Positions 1-5,496 of a stretch of 9,662 bases of DNA are shown in pieces (the stretch's first letter is position 1; each line of letters starts with the position of its first letter). Below the pieces are notes generated by a model that saw only the letters and a program-made list of their open reading frames with translations, ran no database searches and was not told the DNA's origin. This DNA comes from CAZDUZ01 sp964508755 (lineage in GTDB: Bacteria > Patescibacteriota > Dojkabacteria > SC72 > JAFGCJ01), in the NCBI GenBank assembly GCA_964508755.1, contig CAZDUZ010000032.1, positions 1 to 9,662 on the forward strand, in the 5' to 3' direction. Both the position numbers and the translations under genes were made by a program.

Positions 1-2
1 TT

Positions 3-905
3 ATTGCGGTATTTGTTATGCTTGTTGCGATTGGCGCAAGTAGTGGTGGGAGCTCTGTCGGAGAATCCATTGTGTACGAAGGTGGTGAAGGAAAGATCGC
101 GGTAATAAATGTGGATGGGCCAATTGCTGAATCGTCTGGATCGGGATCATTGCTTACTAGTGCAGCTTCAGCCACACCTGATGTCATAAACTCTCAACTC
201 CAAACAGCACTTGACGACCCCAACGTTCATGGAATCATTTTAAAGATCAATTCTCCTGGAGGTGAAGTTGTTGCAAGTGATTTGATTTATCGCAAAGTGA
301 AAGAAGTCCGAGAAGAAAAGCCTGTTGTAACCTGGATGTCCAGTATGGCGGCTTCAGGTGGTTACATGATAGCAGCAGGTTCAGATAAAATAGTCGCGCA
401 TCCAGGAACCATTACGGGGAGTATTGGGGTAATAATGGAACTCATGAGTGTGCAAGGGTTGTATGAGAAGGTTGGAATTGAAACCCGCGTTTTTAAATCC
501 GGTGAATTTAAAGATGATGCCGGAGTATTTGATGAGGATCCTGATGGTGAAGCAGATAAAATATTCCAATCGTTAATCGACGAATCGTATGAAAACTTTG
601 TCTCGCTGGTATCAGAGAATAGAGGTCTTACCATTGAGCAAGTAAAAGAGATTGCTGATGGCCGAATATATTCTGGAGTGCAGGCGAAAGAGTTAGGTCT
701 TGTCGATGAGGTGGGATATATGGAAGACGCTATTTCTTTAGTCGAAGAGCTAACTGCAAAAAACAATCTCACCGTTGTGGAATACAGCTTCGGCGGTTTT
801 TGGGATAGTCTGTATCAATATCAGCAAATTCTTTTCGACAAGTTTGCATTGCTTCCTGAAACAGAGGTCCCTGGTGTTAAGCTTCTGTACATTGTAGACT
901 TATAA
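3..905 (+). CDS. sppA: Signal peptide peptidase SppA, S49 family (5'-truncated by window edge)
   Basis: This is a membrane-anchored serine protease that degrades cleaved signal peptides and other membrane-embedded peptides on the outer face of the cytoplasmic membrane. The reading frame is open to the left edge. The first residues (IAVFVMLVAIGA) look like the end of an N-terminal membrane helix, so the true start lies upstream and the ATG at 18 is probably internal. The substrate-pocket motif SPGGEV is at 252-269. The catalytic Ser of ASGGY is at 354-356 and the general-base Lys of SGEFKD at 510-512. The Ser-Lys distance is 52 residues, the same as Ser147-Lys199 of Bacillus subtilis SppA. A single S49 domain is present, so this is the short homotetramer/octamer-forming type rather than the doubled E. 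coli type. The stop lies 5 bases before recX, suggesting co-transcription. Confidence 0.94.
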   Translation: MAVFVMLVAIGASSGGSSVGESIVYEGGEGKIAVINVDGPIAESSGSGSLLTSAASATPDVINSQLQTALDDPNVHGIILKINSPGGEVVASDLIYRKVKEVREEKPVVTWMSSMAASGGYMIAAGSDKIVAHPGTITGSIGVIMELMSVQGLYEKVGIETRVFKSGEFKDDAGVFDEDPDGEADKIFQSLIDESYENFVSLVSENRGLTIEQVKEIADGRIYSGVQAKELGLVDEVGYMEDAISLVEELTAKNNLTVVEYSFGGFWDSLYQYQQILFDKFALLPETEVPGVKLLYIVDL

Positions 906-910
906 GCAGT

Positions 911-1570
911 GTGCAAATAACAGAGATTGTTCAGAAGAAAAACAAGAATCGTTTCAACGTCTTTGTAGATGGTGTGTTTTGGGTTGGTATATCAGCTTCT
1001 GTCCTTGCATCAAACAACTTATATTCCGGGAAGGATATAGAATCTACCGAGCTTCGAGTTATTTTCCTTGAAGAATTAGAGCATCGTTTGTATGATCGAA
1101 CGTTGCGGTTGCTTGGTGTCCGTCCTCGTTCCCAAAGAGAGATTGAGCTATTCTTAAAGCGTGTACTGCAGAAGAAGAACGTTGAATGGTTGGGAGGCAG
1201 TATGTATGAACATGACAAGGAAATTGTTCATACTGCTTATGAGCATGTACTTGACCGTTTGAAGGAACAAGGTTTGATAGATGATGAGGCTTTTGCAAAA
1301 TGGTGGGTTGAGGCACGAAAGCGTAACGGGAAAAAATCGTGGATGATTGTAAAATCGGAGTTAATCCAAAAAGGAGTTACAACAGAGATTATTGATCGTC
1401 TTACGTATTCTGATAAAGATGAATTCAAACTGGCTTATGACGTATATAAAAAATTCTGTATTGAAAGAGATTTACCGCGTGAAAAATGTATCAGACGATT
1501 GCTCTCACGTGGATTCTCTTATGAGATAATTCAAAAAATAATGAAAGAGTATGGAGTATCGTTGGATTGA
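911..1570 (+). CDS. recX: RecX-family regulatory protein (RecA modulator)
   Basis: RecX binds RecA filaments on single-stranded DNA and limits or remodels recombination and SOS signalling in the cytoplasm. The protein has 219 residues. Residues 1-60 form a beta-rich N-terminal segment (RFNVFVDGVFWV). The tandem three-helix RecX repeats follow. Repeat 1 is around 62-90 (LRLLGVRPRSQREIELFLKR). Repeat 2 is around 111-162 and carries the signature LIDDEAFAKWWVEAR, then a basic stretch and KSELIQKGV. Repeat 3 is around 170-215 (RRLLSRGFSYEII). The start is a GTG 5 bases after the sppA stop with no convincing Shine-Dalgarno, so translation may be coupled to sppA. The 3' end overlaps recJ by 20 bases. 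Association with RecJ fits a DNA-repair role. Family assignment is firm; the effect on RecA is known from the family, not visible here. Confidence 0.93.
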   Translation: MQITEIVQKKNKNRFNVFVDGVFWVGISASVLASNNLYSGKDIESTELRVIFLEELEHRLYDRTLRLLGVRPRSQREIELFLKRVLQKKNVEWLGGSMYEHDKEIVHTAYEHVLDRLKEQGLIDDEAFAKWWVEARKRNGKKSWMIVKSELIQKGVTTEIIDRLTYSDKDEFKLAYDVYKKFCIERDLPREKCIRRLLSRGFSYEIIQKIMKEYGVSLD

Positions 1571-3326
1571 GCCTGAATCTACAGTAGAAAAAAAGAAATA
1601 TGCCGCATTAGCTTCCTTCCCTCGAGTGATACAGTCGTTACTGATTCATAGAGGTATTACCCGTTCCAGTCAAGTACAGTCATTTTTTGATACATCTGGC
1701 ACTTCTATTCTCGGACCTGAAACTCTTACAGATACAAATAATGCAGTAAAACGAATAGAAGATGCAATTGACCATAAGGAACGAATCTTTATTCATGGGG
1801 ATTTTGATGCGGATGGTATTTCTGCGACAGCTATTTTGTGGGATTATCTCTACCGTATTCGGGGGGCTGATGTCCTTCCTTATATTCCCTCACGAATTGA
1901 TGAAGGGTATGGACTTTCAGAGAAAAGTTTGTCTGCAATTCACTCTGCGGGGGGGCAACTTGTTATTACGGTAGATTGTGGGGTCAGAGATGGAGAACTG
2001 ATTAAGAAATATATGCATTCATCAAACAAAGCAAGTTCTCGGACTCGTTCGAAATCTTCACTGACCGAAAGCAAATCGAAAAGTTCGAAGTCACTTGACT
2101 TTATAGTCACTGATCACCATCAACTCGGAGATCCTTTACCTCCAGAAGTACCTCTTGTTCATCCGCTTCATCCTTCTGGTTCGTATAAAAATGCGCATCT
2201 TTCTGGGGCTGCTGTGGCATGGAAACTCGTATGGGCAATGGAGCAAAAACGTCTTGGAACATCTGTTTTGCCAGAAAATGTACCAGGAGTGGATCTTGCT
2301 GGATTTGCGACAATTTGTGACTTAATGCCGTTAACAGGAGAAAATCGTAGTATCGTGTCACTTGCACTGCAAACGATGAGAAAAAATCCTCGTGTTGGCA
2401 TTCGCGCGCTTGTTGCAGAAGCGTCTATTAGACTTACTTCTTTGAGTGCTTATGATATCGGTTTTATTCTTGGTCCAAGGATTAATGCTGCAGGAAGAAT
2501 CGGAGATCCGCTTGAAGCACTGCGGCTCTGGACAACGCATAGAGAAGATAATGCTCATAGAATTGCGAGTACATTAGGGCAAGTCAATCGGAAAAGACAG
2601 GAGTATACTGATGCGATGTTGGAAGAGGTGAAAATGATTGTATCAGTGAAAGAGAAATCTGATGTATTGCTCTTTGCATCGGGAGAGAATTGGAATGAAG
2701 GAATAATCGGGTTAGTGGCTGGTAAATTGCAGGAACTGTATCATCGTCCGGTAGTAATTGTTTCGAAGGGAGCTGATGGCGCGAGAGGTTCAGCTCGAAG
2801 TATTCATGGATTCAATATTGTGGAAGCGTTAAGCAGTGTTGAGAGGCTACTCGAAAAGTATGGAGGTCATGCACTGGCTGGAGGGTTTTCAGTAAAAAAT
2901 GAACATGTTGAAGAACTCGAAAGAGAGTTACAGGAATATGCGAGCAAACATATTGACCATGAAATGCTTACAAAAACTTTATCAGCAGATGTTGTTGCTG
3001 ATGCGGGAGAACTTGATTGGGAAGTTATGAATTTCCTTCAAAAAATGGAGCCTTTTGGTTATGGTAATAAGAAACCTTTATTTTGGGTGAAGAACGCAAT
3101 AGTTGTTGAAAAACGATGTCTTGGTAACGGTTCACATATAAAACTGTGGGTGAAAGGATTGTCTGGTGATGGACTTGAATGTGTCTATTGGAATGGTACT
3201 CATCTTTGTACTTCAATTAAGGAAGGGGATGAGGTTGAGCTTATGGGGAATCTTGAAGTAAACGAGTGGAACGGAAGCGCCACGCTACAATTTCGAATTA
3301 CCGATCTTCGGTCAAAGATTCATTAA
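1551..3326 (+). CDS. recJ: Single-stranded-DNA-specific exonuclease RecJ
   Basis: RecJ is a metal-dependent 5'-3' single-strand exonuclease acting in RecF-pathway recombination, mismatch repair and base-excision repair. The 591-residue length is near the bacterial norm (E. coli 577). Residues 80-89 hold motif I (HGDFDADG), 138-144 motif II (ITVDCGV) and 185-190 motif III (IVTDHH), which are the metal-binding acid and DHH residues. Residues 307-318 (GPRINAAGRIGD) belong to the second half of the core. DHHA1 carries SARSIHGFNIVEAL and then GGHALAGGF at 438-446. The C-terminal OB-fold region is around 480-588. ATG 1551 lies inside the recX end and is preceded by a purine-rich AAAGAG. The oddity is a Ser/Lys-rich insert between motifs II and III, listed separately. 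No terminator follows before the T-box leader. Confidence 0.97.
   Translation: MEYRWIEPESTVEKKKYAALASFPRVIQSLLIHRGITRSSQVQSFFDTSGTSILGPETLTDTNNAVKRIEDAIDHKERIFIHGDFDADGISATAILWDYLYRIRGADVLPYIPSRIDEGYGLSEKSLSAIHSAGGQLVITVDCGVRDGELIKKYMHSSNKASSRTRSKSSLTESKSKSSKSLDFIVTDHHQLGDPLPPEVPLVHPLHPSGSYKNAHLSGAAVAWKLVWAMEQKRLGTSVLPENVPGVDLAGFATICDLMPLTGENRSIVSLALQTMRKNPRVGIRALVAEASIRLTSLSAYDIGFILGPRINAAGRIGDPLEALRLWTTHREDNAHRIASTLGQVNRKRQEYTDAMLEEVKMIVSVKEKSDVLLFASGENWNEGIIGLVAGKLQELYHRPVVIVSKGADGARGSARSIHGFNIVEALSSVERLLEKYGGHALAGGFSVKNEHVEELERELQEYASKHIDHEMLTKTLSADVVADAGELDWEVMNFLQKMEPFGYGNKKPLFWVKNAIVVEKRCLGNGSHIKLWVKGLSGDGLECVYWNGTHLCTSIKEGDEVELMGNLEVNEWNGSATLQFRITDLRSKIH
2016..2096 (+). other. Ser/Lys/Arg-rich low-complexity insert inside RecJ DHH domain
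   Basis: RecJ residues about 156-182, between motif II (VDCG) and motif III (DHH), are almost entirely Ser, Lys, Arg and Thr (for example SKSSLTESKSKSSKS). In typical RecJ this segment is a short helix and strand leading directly to the DHH strand. The excess here is roughly 20 residues by eye. At DNA level, GTTCGAAATC (2047-2056) recurs as GTTCGAAGTC (2083-2092) with a related ATCGAAAAG between, which suggests local slippage or duplication. The frame is maintained and all catalytic motifs remain, so it is probably a disordered surface loop rather than a break. Confidence 0.75.
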
Positions 3327-3350
3327 GAAAGATTATTCCTTTTTAAAATC

Positions 3351-3379
3351 CTGACAAGCTAGAAGAACTCATGTATAAT
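3351..3379 (+). promoter_or_regulatory. Candidate sigma-70 promoter upstream of aspS leader
   Basis: CTGACA (3351-3356, one mismatch to TTGACA) and a perfect TATAAT (3374-3379) are separated by exactly 17 bases. Transcription would begin near 3386. That start leaves the T-box Stem I with almost no 5' strand: a possible base helix TTCATC (3379-3384) with GATGAA (3442-3447) would be lost, as would ACTCA (3367-3371) with TGAGT (3421-3425). Either the T-box has a very short Stem I, or transcription enters from upstream (recJ read-through or another promoter) and this match is fortuitous. The sequence match is good; use in vivo is uncertain. Confidence 0.45.
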
Positions 3380-3540
3380 TCATCGAAACAGCGATCAGGG
3401 ATGGTGAAAGCCTGAAAATTTGAGTGACATTGGTACTAACAGATGAATATTTTGAGGGCCTCAATGGAAAAAAGGTGGCACCGCGGCTAAAGTCGTCCTT
3501 TCTGATAATCATTCGTGGTTATTAGGGAGGACGATTTTTA
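3352..3540 (+). ncRNA. T-box riboswitch (tRNA-Asp-sensing leader of aspS)
   Basis: A T-box leader binds a specific tRNA: uncharged tRNA stabilises an antiterminator and lets transcription proceed. The T-box core AAAGGTGGCACCGCGG lies at 3471-3486. In the antiterminator, AAAGG (3471-3475) pairs with CCTTT (3497-3501), the seven-base bulge TGGCACC is 3476-3482, and GCG (3483-3485) pairs with CGT (3494-3496). Bulge TGGC complements a tRNA end GCCA, matching the G discriminator of bacterial tRNA-Asp. The distal Stem I is TCAGG (3395-3399) with CCTGA (3411-3415), enclosing the conserved GATGGTGAAAG. GAC at 3426-3428, an Asp codon followed by a purine, is the likely specifier. Stem III is TTGAG/CTCAA around 3452-3464. 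The 5' boundary and lower Stem I pairing are unresolved. Placement directly before aspS agrees with the tRNA assignment. Confidence 0.93.
3493..3539 (+). terminator. Intrinsic terminator of the aspS T-box
   Basis: Bases 3493-3511 pair with 3516-3534 over 19 consecutive positions, including four G-T (G-U in RNA) pairs, and are capped by a TTCG tetraloop at 3512-3515. Five T residues follow at 3535-3539. The outer 7 bp are TCGTCCT with AGGACGA. Its 5' strand (3494-3501) is the same sequence used by the antiterminator, so the two structures exclude each other, as expected for a transcription-attenuating T-box. It also serves as the only visible termination point behind the sppA-recX-recJ run. 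Confidence 0.92.
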
Positions 3541-3565
3541 TTTAAGATAATTATTATTAATTGAA

Positions 3566-5479
3566 ATGGCAAAGAAACCGACGACAATTACTGAAACTGA
3601 GCTTGAGCGGACCCTTGCGCGAGATACCGTATCTAAAGCGGGAAAAACAGTAAAGGTACAGGGCTGGATCCATACACTGAGAGATCATGGAAAATTAGCA
3701 TTCCTTGATATTCGGGACAGGTCTGGTATTGTGCAATGTGTCGCATTTGGCATTAAAGAGAAATTAACTGAGGAATCTGTTGTTGAGATTATTGGAACGG
3801 TAAAGGAACGACCGGAGAGAAACATAAATAAAGATATTCCAACCGGTACTGTCGAGATAGAGGTAACCAATCTTACCGTTCTTAATCTTGCTGCTGAATT
3901 GCCCTTTACTTTGAAATCCGATGGAAAAGAATTATCCGAGGAACTCAGGCTCAAATACCGGTACTTAGATTTGAGACGAGAACGGATGACTCGAATCGTT
4001 AACTTGCGTTCCGCTTATGTGGAAGCGTATCGTGAGGCCTTTTTCAACATGGATTTCAAAGAAATCGAAACACCACTTTTGACGTTGGGCACGCAAGAAG
4101 GGGCGCGCAATTTCATTGTTCCTTCACGACTAAATCCGGGGAAATTTTACGCGCTTCCTCAAAGTCCTCAGCAATACAAACAGCTTCTTATGGTCGCGGG
4201 GTTAGAGCGGTATTTCCAGATTGCCCGTTGTATCCGTGATGAAGATTTACGTGCAGACCGAGGGTTTGAGTTTACCCAGCTTGATCTTGAAATGAGTTTT
4301 GTGAAAGACAAGGATGTACGAGATGCTGTTGAAAAAGCGACAATTTATGCTACCAAGAAGGTGGGAGGAGTCTTAAAGGAAGAGCCATTCCCGGTGTTTA
4401 CGTATAAGGAAGCTATGGAGAAGTTCGGATCCGATAAGTTTGACTTACGAACGGAAGAAGAAAAGAAAGAAAATGTCCTCGCTTTCGCATGGGTCATACG
4501 ATTCCCATTCTTTAAAAAAGTAAACCGCAAAGATGAGTCTGAAAAAGCAGATAGCAGGAGTGGTTGGGTGTTTACACATAATCCCTTCAGTGCGCCTATA
4601 GAAGAGCATATCGATTGGCATTTGAAAGGTGAACATATAGAGGATATTGTAACTACTCAGTATGACTTAGTGTGTAATGGATATGAAGTGGGGGGTGGGA
4701 GTGTCCGTGCTCATAGACCTGACTTGCTTCGTGCAACTTACAAAATAATGGGTTATAGCGAAGAAGAAATTGAAAGTGCGGTAGGTCATATGGTCGAAGC
4801 ATTTTCATATGGTGCACCACCTCATGGTGGTTTAGCGCTGGGGGTTGATCGTTTGGTAATGATTCTTTCCGGTGAAACATCATTAAAAGAAGCCATTGCT
4901 TTCCCAACATCAAGTACAGGAAAAACCTCAATTACCAATGCTCCCGCAGAGTTGTCATCTGAACAGCTTAAAGTGTTTGGTCTGAAGCGAGTGGATGAAG
5001 ATTCCAGTGTGGTTTTTGAAAAAGTGAAATATCTTCTCAATGAAGCAGGGGTAGAGTATGAATTGCTCGAACATGAAGAAGTAAAAACGTCGGAAGAAGC
5101 TGCTAAAGTCCGTGGTACGTCAATGAGTATGGCACCGAAAGCTATGATACTTAAGAAAACCTCTGGTTCATATGTCATGGTTTGTGTGCCTGCAGATACC
5201 CAACTGGATCTCTCAAAGGTGGAAGCGGTAGTAGGTGAAGCGGTCAAACTTACCCCTCCCGATGAAGTAGAGTCTGTTTTCGGGATTAAAGTTGGTGCGG
5301 TTCCTCCTTTCGGCAATGCGCTTGGAATGGAAATGTATCTTGATAAAGACTTCTGGAAGAAGGAAAAGGTAGCATTCAACGCAGGGCGGAGGGACCGGTC
5401 AGTGATAATGAAAGCAAAGGACTTGATAGATATTGCAAAGCCGAATACTATCTCAGAGAAGACAGACTTCAAACAGTAA
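3566..5479 (+). CDS. aspS: Aspartyl-tRNA synthetase, GAD-less, with C-terminal YbaK/ProX editing domain
   Basis: This class II synthetase attaches Asp to tRNA-Asp (or to tRNA-Asn as well, if non-discriminating) in the cytoplasm. Residues 25-105 are the OB-fold anticodon-binding domain (VQGWIHTLRDHGKLAFLDIR). Residues 128-445 are the catalytic core, with YRYLDLRRER (131-140), the active-site loop QSPQ (199-202), motif 2 CIRDEDLRADRGFEFTQ (222-238; R224) and motif 3 GLALGVDRLVM (422-432; R429). The core is of bacterial type, yet SDKFDLR (289-295) is followed almost at once by AFAWVIRFPFF (306-316), so the usual GAD insertion of over 100 residues is missing. Residues about 482-627 form a YbaK-like domain. 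The 637-residue length is close to the ~590 norm only because a lost domain is offset by a gained one. ATG 3566 has no Shine-Dalgarno, only ATTGAA before it. Expression is under the T-box upstream. Confidence 0.97.
   Translation: MAKKPTTITETELERTLARDTVSKAGKTVKVQGWIHTLRDHGKLAFLDIRDRSGIVQCVAFGIKEKLTEESVVEIIGTVKERPERNINKDIPTGTVEIEVTNLTVLNLAAELPFTLKSDGKELSEELRLKYRYLDLRRERMTRIVNLRSAYVEAYREAFFNMDFKEIETPLLTLGTQEGARNFIVPSRLNPGKFYALPQSPQQYKQLLMVAGLERYFQIARCIRDEDLRADRGFEFTQLDLEMSFVKDKDVRDAVEKATIYATKKVGGVLKEEPFPVFTYKEAMEKFGSDKFDLRTEEEKKENVLAFAWVIRFPFFKKVNRKDESEKADSRSGWVFTHNPFSAPIEEHIDWHLKGEHIEDIVTTQYDLVCNGYEVGGGSVRAHRPDLLRATYKIMGYSEEEIESAVGHMVEAFSYGAPPHGGLALGVDRLVMILSGETSLKEAIAFPTSSTGKTSITNAPAELSSEQLKVFGLKRVDEDSSVVFEKVKYLLNEAGVEYELLEHEEVKTSEEAAKVRGTSMSMAPKAMILKKTSGSYVMVCVPADTQLDLSKVEAVVGEAVKLTPPDEVESVFGIKVGAVPPFGNALGMEMYLDKDFWKKEKVAFNAGRRDRSVIMKAKDLIDIAKPNTISEKTDFKQ
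5009..5446 (+). other. YbaK/EbsC/ProX-type aminoacyl-tRNA deacylase domain fused to AspRS
   Basis: AspRS residues about 482-627 follow the YbaK/INS-superfamily pattern in order. A first helix and strand lead to YELLEHEE (498-505). The helix TSEEAAKVRG (508-517) comes next, then APKAMILKK (523-531), where K525 sits at the position of the catalytic Lys of YbaK and ProXp-ala. The strand YVMVCVPADTQLDLSKV (536-552) follows, then VGAVPPFG (576-583, the GxxPPFG turn) and FNAGRRDRSVIMKAKDL (604-620). Family members hydrolyse mischarged tRNAs such as Cys- or Ala-tRNA-Pro. Fusion to AspRS suggests editing in cis of an AspRS product or use of AspRS as a tRNA docking platform, but the substrate is not evident from sequence. 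Confidence 0.88.
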
Positions 5480-5496
5480 CTTCTCAATGCCCCGAA

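Noticed and set aside
362..772. A 136-codon minus-strand open frame opposite sppA
   Set aside because: It is antisense to the SppA catalytic region with low-complexity Ser-rich translation and no initiation signals.
3327..3350. Independent terminator directly after recJ
   Set aside because: The 24 bases are A/T-rich with a short T run but contain no inverted repeat; the first convincing terminator is the T-box hairpin.
3566..5479. Whether the AspRS-YbaK join is a frameshift or chimeric misassembly
   Set aside because: The frame runs without interruption through the linker (about residues 474-482), codon use looks alike on both sides, and both domains are complete, so a genuine fusion is the simpler reading; read coverage would confirm.
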